The notes beneath the pieces were generated by a model that saw only the letters and a program-made list of their open reading frames with translations, ran no database searches and was not told the origin of the DNA. DNA of 11,980 nucleotides from an uncultured Bacteroides sp. Lineage in GTDB: Bacteria; Bacteroidota; Bacteroidia; Bacteroidales; Bacteroidaceae. Of the stretch, positions 1 through 6,484 are shown in pieces. The stretch covers positions 1 to 11,980 of the forward strand of contig USQO01000065.1 in NCBI GenBank assembly GCA_900556845.1, read 5' to 3'. The position numbers and the translations under genes are program-made. The number at the start of each line of letters is the position of its first letter. Position 1 is the first letter of the stretch.

Positions 1-41
1 CGCTTAGGCTTGGCGAATTTTTAACAAACTATTGCATTATA

Positions 42-71
42 CAAAAATAAGCAAAAATCAGTAGATATAAA
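42..71 (-). promoter_or_regulatory. Possible leftward promoter for an off-window gene
   Basis: On the minus strand, 42-49 reads TATTTTTG, a full match to the Bacteroides -7 box TAnnTTTG. A TTTA at 68-71 lies 18 nt further upstream as a weak -33 element. It points toward coordinate 1, where no gene start is visible, so any target lies outside the window. The region is very A/T rich, so a chance match is quite possible. Confidence 0.25.
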
Positions 72-142
72 AAAGGCGAAAAAAAACTATCCAACATTCA
101 CCTTAAAAACAACATAATATAGAACAAGGTCAACAATAAAAT

Positions 143-189
143 AAAAGAGTCATCCCTCACTCTCAGCCGAGCAAAGGAATGACCCTTTT
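143..189 (-). terminator. Intrinsic terminator after the fructokinase gene
   Basis: Plus-strand arms 143-153 and 179-189 pair over 11 bp in the minus-strand RNA, with one G-U wobble. A bulged base and two further G-C pairs extend the stem inward. In the transcript the stem is followed by CUUUUAUUUUAUUG, a broken U tract. It lies about 60 nt beyond the fructokinase stop and would end the GH32-MFS-kinase transcript. Confidence 0.75.
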
Positions 190-250
190 CAGTAAAATCA
201 GTATATGTAAAAAGTTTTATTTCTAAAAAAGAAATTACACTAACAAGACA

Positions 251-1156
251 TCAGTCTTTGCAAGAAAGACTATTCATACTTTCTTTCAATGACTCAAGCA
301 ATTCCGGCATAGCTCCATTCTGTGTACATACATATGCAGAAACCTTTACAGCCAATTTATGCGCTTCCTGCACACAAAGACCTTTCAGAATAGCAGCCAC
401 AAATGTTGCTGTAAATGAATCACCTGCTCCAACAGTATCAGCCACCTCTACTTTAGGAGTTTCAACAAACGAAACATTACCCGGAGTAAATACGTAGCTG
501 CCGTTTACACCGCAAGTAAGAATTAACATCTTCAAGTTGTACTTGGCAAGCAGAATCCAACATTTATCCTGCAAGTCAATGCCGGGATAACCAAACATAC
601 GGCTTACAGTCACCAACTCTTCATCGTTAATCTTCAATATATTGCACTTACTGAACGAATTACATAAAATCTCTTTGGTATAGAAAGACTGACGCAGATT
701 AACATCGAAAATCTTCAAGACATTATCATCTTGTGGCATTGCATCCAAGAATGAATTAATAGTCTGCCGAGATACGACACTGCGCTGAGCTAGCGAGCCG
801 AAACATACTGCACGTGTATGGCGTGCCAAATCAGCCAAAGCCGGAGTAAACGGAATATTATCCCATGCCACGCCTTCTTTAATATCATAACAAGGTACCC
901 CTTCTGCATCCAGTTCTACCTGCACAGTTCCGGTCGGATACGGTACAGTCTCTATCATGCAATTCAGTTGTTTTGCACGGAAATTATCCAATATCTCAGT
1001 TCCCAGTTTATCCTCTCCTACAGCACTAACTACACGGCTGTTCAGACCAAACTGCGATACATGGTAAGCAAAATTAGCCGGAGCACCTCCTATTTTCTTT
1101 CCTTCGGGCAGCACATCCCACAGTGCCTCACCCATTCCTACTACGATGTCATTCAT
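251..1156 (-). CDS. PfkB-family fructokinase
   Basis: A 301-residue sugar kinase predicted to phosphorylate cytosolic fructose with ATP, the last step of the fructan pathway in this locus. Visible PfkB/ribokinase features are the sugar-binding GGAPANFA at residues 23-30, DVNLRQSFY at 151-159, the NDEE segment at 177-180 (metal/nucleotide region), and the signature DTVGAGDSF at 240-248 with catalytic base Asp246 and its anion hole. The length is normal for fructokinases. The reading frame stays open upstream to 1216, but I start at the ATG at 1154-1156. The product then begins MNDIVVGMGE, directly at the first beta-strand, and the 20 extra residues would overlap the MFS gene and resemble nothing in the family. 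With this start the gap to the MFS gene is 16 nt, so the two are co-transcribed. The neighbouring GH32 makes fructose the likely substrate; another hexose cannot be excluded by sequence. The B. thetaiotaomicron counterpart by context is BT1757. Confidence 0.9.
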   Translation of the reverse strand: MNDIVVGMGEALWDVLPEGKKIGGAPANFAYHVSQFGLNSRVVSAVGEDKLGTEILDNFRAKQLNCMIETVPYPTGTVQVELDAEGVPCYDIKEGVAWDNIPFTPALADLARHTRAVCFGSLAQRSVVSRQTINSFLDAMPQDDNVLKIFDVNLRQSFYTKEILCNSFSKCNILKINDEELVTVSRMFGYPGIDLQDKCWILLAKYNLKMLILTCGVNGSYVFTPGNVSFVETPKVEVADTVGAGDSFTATFVAAILKGLCVQEAHKLAVKVSAYVCTQNGAMPELLESLKESMNSLSCKD

Positions 1157-1172
1157 GGTAAAACGATTTATA

Positions 1173-2333
1173 TTATTTCTTAATTTTAAAGGTATAAAAC
1201 AATAAATACAATACACCCACAGCCATTACAGCCACAGCTCCATTCTGGCCCATAGCATCAGATGCTACGCCCATAAACAATGGGAAAACAGTTCCTCCGA
1301 ACAAGCCCATAATCATCAGGCCCGAAATTTCATTCTTCTTATCGGGGAAAGACAACAATGCCTGCGAGAAAGCAATCGGGAAGATATTGGAATTTCCAAA
1401 TCCCACCAAGGCGATACAGATGTACAATACAGTAAGTGAATGCGATGTATATAATCCTATCATAGAAACAATCATACACAATACGCTCAATGCGAAAAAG
1501 CTTTTTGAAGCCACTTTCTGCAAAACAATTGCTCCAGTAAAGCATCCCAACGTACGGAATATAAAGTACAGACTGGTAGCAAACGAAGCCTCATCCAATC
1601 CCATACCTAAACGCTCCATCAAGATTTTAGGAGCTGTAGTGTTGGTACCTACGTCAATACCCACATGACACATAATACCAATGAAGCACAGCAGGATAAA
1701 AGGTTTTCCCAATAATTTAAAGCAATCGGCAAAGCCAGAAGCCTTATCAGGCTGCTCCTCTTCGATAGGTGTACTTGCCAGACATACGATTGCAATAACT
1801 GCAATACACATGTAAATCGGGAACAATACACGCCATCCCATTCCGTAGGTAGGCATAGCTTGTGTAGCACCCCACATGGCGATGTATGGAGCAAGGAACG
1901 ATGCAATTGCCTTTACAAACTGTCCGAAAGTAAGTGTACTGGCCAGTTTGTCACCCGTAATAATATTACTCAGCAACGGATTCAACGATGTCTGCATCAA
2001 TGCATTACCAATTCCCAAGAAAGAGAATGACAAAAGCATAGCCATATAGCTGTCGGCAAATACCGGTATCAGTAAAGAAAAGAACGTAACAAACAAACTC
2101 AACAATACGGTTTTCTTACGGCCAATCTTGTTCATCAAGATACCGGTCGGTACCGAGAATATCAAAAACCAGAAAAATACCAACGATGGAAATATATTTG
2201 CCTGCGAATCGGTAAGATTCAAGTCTGCTTTAACATAGTTGGATGCAATGCCCACCAAGTCAACAAAACCCATGGCAAAGAAGCAAAGCATTACCGGTAT
2301 CAATTTCGCATAGAAAGAAGATGTCTTTTGCAT
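1173..2333 (-). CDS. MFS inner-membrane sugar transporter (probable fructose importer)
   Basis: A 386-residue hydrophobic protein with about twelve predicted membrane segments and a short cytoplasmic N-terminus. The first segment (about residues 12-30) contains MGFVDLVG. The loop after the second helix carries an MFS motif-A-like GILMNKIGRKK (about 64-74). Overall length and layout resemble the sugar:proton symporters of the FucP/glucose-galactose type that serve as inner-membrane importers in Bacteroides sugar loci. Predicted role: carry fructose released in the periplasm into the cytosol for the adjacent kinase. It lies 65 nt downstream of the GH32 gene, across a hairpin (2350-2376), and 16 nt upstream of the kinase, within one operon. 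Substrate is inferred from neighbours; family membership is firmer than specificity. The B. thetaiotaomicron counterpart by context is BT1758. Confidence 0.85.
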   Translation of the reverse strand: MQKTSSFYAKLIPVMLCFFAMGFVDLVGIASNYVKADLNLTDSQANIFPSLVFFWFLIFSVPTGILMNKIGRKKTVLLSLFVTFFSLLIPVFADSYMAMLLSFSFLGIGNALMQTSLNPLLSNIITGDKLASTLTFGQFVKAIASFLAPYIAMWGATQAMPTYGMGWRVLFPIYMCIAVIAIVCLASTPIEEEQPDKASGFADCFKLLGKPFILLCFIGIMCHVGIDVGTNTTAPKILMERLGMGLDEASFATSLYFIFRTLGCFTGAIVLQKVASKSFFALSVLCMIVSMIGLYTSHSLTVLYICIALVGFGNSNIFPIAFSQALLSFPDKKNEISGLMIMGLFGGTVFPLFMGVASDAMGQNGAVAVMAVGVLYLLFYTFKIKK

Positions 2334-2349
2334 AAAAACAGTTTTTAAA

Positions 2350-2376
2350 GGAAGCAGGTCTTTACTACCTGCCTCC
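2350..2376 (-). other. Intercistronic hairpin between GH32 and MFS genes
   Basis: Plus-strand arms GGAAGCAGGT (2350-2359) and ACCTGCCTCC (2367-2376) form a 10-bp stem in the minus-strand RNA with one G-U pair and a 7-nt loop. In the transcript it is followed by only UUU and then AAAAAC, so it is a poor intrinsic terminator. It ends 16 nt before the MFS start codon. Plausible roles are partial attenuation, or stabilising or processing the mRNA so that hydrolase and transporter are made in different amounts. Its function is inferred from position only. Confidence 0.5.
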
Positions 2377-2398
2377 TCCCATTAAACAAACCTTATTA

Positions 2399-4270
2399 TT
2401 ATAAACCTAACTTATGAATATTCAAATTTTCTACTTTGGCTTCTCCACCTTCAGCATAGAAACGAAGTGTATTGTAAGGAACAGTCGGGAACACCAGATT
2501 TGTCATGGCAATACGTCCGCCATCTACAAAGATTTCTATCGAGCATTTATCTACAAACACATTCAGATGATATGTCTTGCCTTCGCAAAGTGAAAGAGGA
2601 GCCCAAGTACCCAAAGCAAAATCGTTTACATAATTAACCGATTCTGTCTTACGGCGATCATGGTTTTCTTTAAAGTGCGGTTCTGCTTTTTCACCAAAGG
2701 CTACCAGTCCGCTTTCTGTACGGTCCATTACAATACGTCCTGCTTTCATATCCAGGTAAATCTTTGTTTTTTCACCTTTAGCATTCATCAAGTCAAAACC
2801 TACGGTATTTGCTTTATCCGGTGTAACATCCATTTCTACTTCGAAAGCACATTCCTGAGCAGCAACTACATCCGAAACAGTCTGTTCTCCAGTCAAACTG
2901 AAGTTATCAACCTTACGAGTTTCTTTACGGAGTCCTTCTGTTTCTTTTACTGCATTGGCTGCCATATAAACCTCACCGTCTTTTGTATAAATAGAAAGTT
3001 CACGAGGCAATGCATTCGCGCCACGATACTGGCGGATAGGAGTTACATTAGCATACTGCCAGTTGCTCATCCAAGGTACTGCAATAACACGGTCACCGGT
3101 ATTCGAGAAACAAACCGTAGCATAGTGGTCTTTACCGAAATCAAGCCATTTAGTTACACTCTTGTCGTTATCGCATTTAAATTCTTTTCCATCAAAAGTA
3201 CCCACAAAGTACTCGGTTGCACTACCTCCAAACGGGCATCCCGGATTAACATTGGCAATCATCACCCATTTCATGTTATCCTTATTACCGTCGACTGGCA
3301 ACTGGATGAAGTCCGGACATTCAAACTGATTAGGCTGAACGCCATAGCCTTCACCAAACTGACTGAGGTATTCCCATTGTTTCAAGTCTGTAGACGAATA
3401 GAAGCGCATGTTCTTATCGGCAGAAACAATCATATACCATTTCTGAGCCGGTTCATACCAGAACACTTTCGGATCACGGAAATCTTTCAGTCCGTCAAAC
3501 GGAGTCAGAATCGGATTTTTCTCGTATTTGGTATAAGTACGTCCGTTATCAGTACTGTATGCCATACACTGAATCTGTCCGTGTTCATCGCTGGCCGAAG
3601 TATAAAAAGCAATCATTGCATCTTTTCCATAACCGGCACTGTTATTTGCATCTACAACCACACTTCCTGAGAAAATCTGGCCTAACGTATCACGTGCAAT
3701 AGCCGGATCAAGGTGTTCCCAGTGTACAAGATCCTTACTTACTGAGTGTCCCCAGTGCATGTTACCCCATCTTGAGCCATAAGGATTATACTGGAAATAA
3801 AGGTGATATTCACCATCCTTGTAAACCAGTCCGTTAGGATCGTTCATCCATCCATACAACGGAGTATGGTGATAAACCGGACGATAATAATCGGTATTTG
3901 CAGTATCAAACGTATCAGCCAACTGGATATTATCCCAGCAAATGGCATTAGCTGCTACACGACCGATAGTAACAGTCGCTTCTTTTGCTCCCTGAGGTAA
4001 TTGGAAAGGTACATAGTATTCTACACTATCTACAGCCAGACGTACATCCATGGCCATATCGGCCGGGCTGCCAGTATCCAATTTCACTTTACCTTCGTTG
4101 CAAGATTCCTGAATAGGAAGAATCAAATATTTAGTTGGATTTGTGATGTGAACAATAGTAAGTGTATCACCCTGATGTTCCAGACGGATATCACTTTTCT
4201 GTGGCTGACAGGCTGCGAAAGTTGCGGCAGCTGCAAAAGCCATAGTCAGATGATTGAACTTTAATTTCAT
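2399..4270 (-). CDS. GH32 fructan hydrolase lipoprotein (levanase/inulinase/fructanase)
   Basis: A 623-residue secreted glycoside hydrolase family 32 enzyme that cleaves beta-fructofuranosyl linkages in levan, inulin or fructo-oligosaccharides. Residues 1-20 are an SPII signal peptide with lipobox FAAC and lipidated Cys21. Residues from about 22 to 125 form an N-terminal extension typical of some Bacteroides GH32 proteins. The five-bladed propeller starts near residue 130 and holds the three catalytic motifs: WMNDPNG (141-147, nucleophile Asp144), FRDP (264-267, transition-state stabiliser Asp266) and ECPDF (317-321, acid/base Glu317). A C-terminal beta-sandwich follows (about 430-623), including the GH32C-type VDKCSIEIFVDGG near 573-585. 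All catalytic residues are intact. The start ATG at 4268-4270 gives a good signal peptide. The residues after Cys21 (QPQKSD) only weakly resemble a surface-export signal, so periplasmic or surface location is open. Endo or exo action and levan or inulin preference cannot be read from the motifs. It is the first gene of the operon with the MFS and kinase genes. Confidence 0.93.
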   Translation of the reverse strand: MKLKFNHLTMAFAAAATFAACQPQKSDIRLEHQGDTLTIVHITNPTKYLILPIQESCNEGKVKLDTGSPADMAMDVRLAVDSVEYYVPFQLPQGAKEATVTIGRVAANAICWDNIQLADTFDTANTDYYRPVYHHTPLYGWMNDPNGLVYKDGEYHLYFQYNPYGSRWGNMHWGHSVSKDLVHWEHLDPAIARDTLGQIFSGSVVVDANNSAGYGKDAMIAFYTSASDEHGQIQCMAYSTDNGRTYTKYEKNPILTPFDGLKDFRDPKVFWYEPAQKWYMIVSADKNMRFYSSTDLKQWEYLSQFGEGYGVQPNQFECPDFIQLPVDGNKDNMKWVMIANVNPGCPFGGSATEYFVGTFDGKEFKCDNDKSVTKWLDFGKDHYATVCFSNTGDRVIAVPWMSNWQYANVTPIRQYRGANALPRELSIYTKDGEVYMAANAVKETEGLRKETRKVDNFSLTGEQTVSDVVAAQECAFEVEMDVTPDKANTVGFDLMNAKGEKTKIYLDMKAGRIVMDRTESGLVAFGEKAEPHFKENHDRRKTESVNYVNDFALGTWAPLSLCEGKTYHLNVFVDKCSIEIFVDGGRIAMTNLVFPTVPYNTLRFYAEGGEAKVENLNIHKLGL

Positions 4271-4435
4271 GATATTTTTATTTAAGTTAAGTATTTAATA
4301 ATGAATGTTTGCTAATTCCAGATTTCAATATAAACTTATTATCACTCCTGCAGATTAATCCGGTGAACGTAGAGCCTGTATACTTCTGCTTTCATAGAAT
4401 TAAATTCAGGTATGATTTGATGTTTTTGTTTGATG

Positions 4436-4443
4436 CAAATATA
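4436..4443 (-). promoter_or_regulatory. -7 box of the GH32 operon promoter
   Basis: The minus strand reads TATATTTG, the exact Bacteroides -7 consensus. No TTTG is present at the usual -33 position; the operator-like element at 4465-4503 sits there instead, as expected for an activator-dependent promoter. Transcription would start near 4430, giving a leader of about 160 nt. The flanking plus-strand TGATGCAAA is also present at the susC promoter. Confidence 0.7.
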
Positions 4444-4464
4444 GATGTCATCTCCGATAAGACC

Positions 4465-4503
4465 TATCACAAATGTTGCAATGTTTATAACATTTGATTC
4501 ATG
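4465..4503 (-). promoter_or_regulatory. Operator-like element of the GH32 operon
   Basis: Plus-strand blocks are tatcacaaatg (4465-4475), TGTTGCAA (4474-4481), tataacatttg (4486-4496) and TTCATG (4498-4503). The two 11-mers are direct repeats (8 of 11 identical) with a 21-bp period, two helical turns, a layout common for AraC-type DNA-binding domains such as those of Bacteroides hybrid two-component regulators. CAAATGTT and AACATTTG also form a perfect 8-bp inverted repeat on the minus strand. The same blocks occur at the same distances from the -7 box upstream of susC. The regulator is inferred, not seen. Confidence 0.65.
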
Positions 4504-4596
4504 ATACATTTTTTTCATGTTTTTGCATCAATAAAACACTGATTTTCAAGGCAAAGAGCCCAAAAGGGAGAAGAAAGGTCAAGGCTGTTTATATGA

Positions 4597-4638
4597 AAAG
4601 GCCGGAAACCTTTACAGAATTGTAACATTCCGGCCTTT
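4597..4638 (-). terminator. Intrinsic terminator after susD
   Basis: Perfect 11-bp inverted repeat AAAGGCCGGAA (4597-4607) and TTCCGGCCTTT (4628-4638). The 20-nt loop can itself fold further (TTACA 4612-4616 with TGTAA 4621-4625). In the minus-strand transcript the stem ends in CUUUUCAU, a short U tract. It lies 45 nt after the susD stop and separates susCD from the GH32 operon, though the short U run could allow some read-through. Confidence 0.75.
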
Positions 4639-4683
4639 ACCCTATAACTTTATAAAGAATCAAAACAACAATCTACAATAAGA

Positions 4684-6447
4684 TCAATATCCCTTATTCT
4701 GTACATACAGTCCAGGAATATAGAACAACTGATTATACGGTATCGGGAAATATTCATTTTTCTCTGGAGTATATTTTGCATCTTTATAATACTGCGCATA
4801 AGTCTGTCGTACTGTTTCACCTGCTTCGTTAACGTAAGTATATACGTCATTCTGTTCGCTGGCGAAATAAGCATTCAACGTTTCAGAAGCAATACCCCAA
4901 CGGCGCAAGTCAAAATAACGACCGTTCTCCATGGCCAATTCAAGTCTGCGTTCCCAACGTACACACTTACGGGCTATTTCCTTACTACTAAAGTAACCTT
5001 CAGGATAGAGAGCTATTTCGCACATGTCTGCGGCATAATCAATGTGCTTGCTGATTGAGTTTGCAGCACGCTGGCGAATATCATTAATAATATCCTGCGC
5101 TTCATCCAGCCGGTTCAGTTCTACCAAAGCTTCGGCACGCATCAACATGACGTCTGTATATCTAAATACATAATCAGCTGTAGCAAATGCCTGCCAACTG
5201 CCATTAAATGTTTCTCCTTTTGAGCGCTGTGGAACCTCTTTCAATGAAGTATAATATCCATAAGTATTTGGAGTACGTGAATTAGCCACAGTCTGCATAT
5301 ATTCGCTTTCATACTTATAAGGGAAAGTAGGCATACCTACAGTATGGAACAAACGCGGATCCCATTTCTGCGTAGAAACTTGTCCGTTAACAGGATAGTC
5401 AATCTTGTCATTGTAATGTTCAAACATCGGTAAACCATTCTCTGTCTTGAACGCATTTACCAGGTTTTGTGACGGTTTATGGAAGTCCCATCCACATGAC
5501 CACATACCCCAGCAGCCATTCAGCATGATAGACCAGTTGGCACGTCCATAAGTAGTATGGTCATCTTCATAATCAGATGTCTGAACAGCAAAAATAGACT
5601 CTTTGCTATTTTTATTTTCCGGCAAGAAGATATCACCAAAATCTTCCAGGTATCCGTATTGTGATGATTTTACAACTTCTGTATAGTCAGCTACCTGCTG
5701 CATATAATCATTGTTAATATGCTCAACGCCGGTTCCACTTTCATAACCAGTACCCCATGCCAAATCAAGATAACATTTAGACAAATAAGACGCAGCGGCA
5801 ATTTTATTAACTCGACCGCCATCTGTCTGTTTTTCAGGCAATACATCATAAGCGCTCTTGAAATCAGCAATGATATTCATCATAAGCTGTTCATAAGTGA
5901 ATTCATCATTACGAACCTGTTCTATCGTATTATTGACATACACTTCTTCATCAACCCAAGGTACTTGACGGAATACTGTCACCAGTTTATAATAGAAATG
6001 GGCACGCAGGAATTTAACTTCGGCTACACGTTGCTGTGCTACATCAGCTCCCAGTTCTTCTACTCCATGTTGTTCCAGGGCTACCAAGGCACGGTTGCAG
6101 CGAGATATGGCACAATACAGTCTGTACCAGAGCTCATCCATATGGTCAGGAGTAGTTGCTGTCAAAGAGCTCCAGATTTCCAAAGAATGATAATTTGTAT
6201 CTGTTGTTCCAGAGCCGCCTTTCAGGCAGTTATCAGAAGTTACATCCCCATACGGAAACAAGTTAAAAGGATAAGTGTACCAGCAGTCGCCTAGCATGGC
6301 ATAAGCTGCTGTAACCATTTCTTCGGGTTTAGTAAAAGCTGTTTCTTCATCTATAACAGCAGTCGGTGTATAATCCAAGAAATCATTGCAACTGCTAAAA
6401 GAAAATCCAACAACACACGCTGTCAAAAATGTATATAATTTTTTCAT
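4684..6447 (-). CDS. susD: SusD/RagB-family outer-membrane glycan-binding lipoprotein
   Basis: A 587-residue SusD homologue that caps the SusC pore on the cell surface and delivers oligosaccharide to it. The SPII signal peptide ends in SFSSC with lipidated Cys20, followed by NDFLDYTP, a typical SusD beginning. The N-terminal SusD-like region includes LWYRLYCAISRCNRAL (106-121) and RAHFYYKLVTVF (148-159). A TPR-like helix pair is seen around GRVNKIAAASYLSKCYL (211-227). The C-terminal RagB/SusD region includes YTDVMLMRAEALVELNR (430-446) and RLELAMENGRYFDLRRWG (501-518), both family hallmarks. Aromatic-rich segments such as the Trp/Tyr cluster around 304-322 could contribute to glycan binding, but this is a guess. 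It starts 37 nt downstream of susC, so the two are co-transcribed. The symbol names the family; fructan specificity is inferred from the GH32, transporter and kinase next door (BT1762 is the counterpart by context). Confidence 0.93.
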   Translation of the reverse strand: MKKLYTFLTACVVGFSFSSCNDFLDYTPTAVIDEETAFTKPEEMVTAAYAMLGDCWYTYPFNLFPYGDVTSDNCLKGGSGTTDTNYHSLEIWSSLTATTPDHMDELWYRLYCAISRCNRALVALEQHGVEELGADVAQQRVAEVKFLRAHFYYKLVTVFRQVPWVDEEVYVNNTIEQVRNDEFTYEQLMMNIIADFKSAYDVLPEKQTDGGRVNKIAAASYLSKCYLDLAWGTGYESGTGVEHINNDYMQQVADYTEVVKSSQYGYLEDFGDIFLPENKNSKESIFAVQTSDYEDDHTTYGRANWSIMLNGCWGMWSCGWDFHKPSQNLVNAFKTENGLPMFEHYNDKIDYPVNGQVSTQKWDPRLFHTVGMPTFPYKYESEYMQTVANSRTPNTYGYYTSLKEVPQRSKGETFNGSWQAFATADYVFRYTDVMLMRAEALVELNRLDEAQDIINDIRQRAANSISKHIDYAADMCEIALYPEGYFSSKEIARKCVRWERRLELAMENGRYFDLRRWGIASETLNAYFASEQNDVYTYVNEAGETVRQTYAQYYKDAKYTPEKNEYFPIPYNQLFYIPGLYVQNKGY

Positions 6448-6484
6448 AACGATTTAAATCTATAAGTTTATGTAAAATCTGTAT

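Larger units (their letters stand above)
1..250. other. Non-coding left flank
   Basis: AT-rich stretch with no convincing coding region on either strand. It holds the fructokinase terminator (143-189) and, further left, a promoter-like sequence facing out of the window (42-71). Nothing else recognisable was seen; whatever gene lies further left begins outside the window. Confidence 0.6.
4271..4683. other. Intergenic region between GH32 and susD
   Basis: A 413-nt gap without a credible gene. From right to left it holds the susCD terminator (4597-4638), an operator-like element (4465-4503), the GH32 -7 box (4436-4443) and an AT-rich leader of about 160 nt before the GH32 start codon. I saw no strong hairpin or riboswitch-like structure in that leader. 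Short open frames here are low-complexity and not supported. Confidence 0.7.

Noticed and set aside
1157..1216. Twenty-residue N-terminal extension of the fructokinase
   Set aside because: Overlaps the end of the MFS gene and is unlike PfkB kinases, which begin at the first beta-strand as with the ATG at 1154-1156.
2365..2382. Mini-ORF (ATG to TAG, MGGGR) inside the hairpin between GH32 and MFS, with a GGAGG stretch
   Set aside because: Five codons with no conserved leader-peptide logic; most simply explained by the G-rich hairpin arm. Bacteroides genes rarely depend on GGAGG.
2660..3670. 336-codon open frame on the plus strand
   Set aside because: Lies wholly antisense to the GH32 catalytic and C-terminal domains, is rich in Cys, Phe, His and Ile with no domain pattern, and has no promoter or ribosome site; it is a by-product of GH32 codon use.
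4309..4497. 62-codon plus-strand frame in the GH32 upstream region
   Set aside because: Runs through the GH32 promoter and operator in AT-rich DNA and has no coding character.
5719..6294. 191-codon open frame on the plus strand
   Set aside because: Fully antisense to the susD-like gene, with no recognisable motif or start context.
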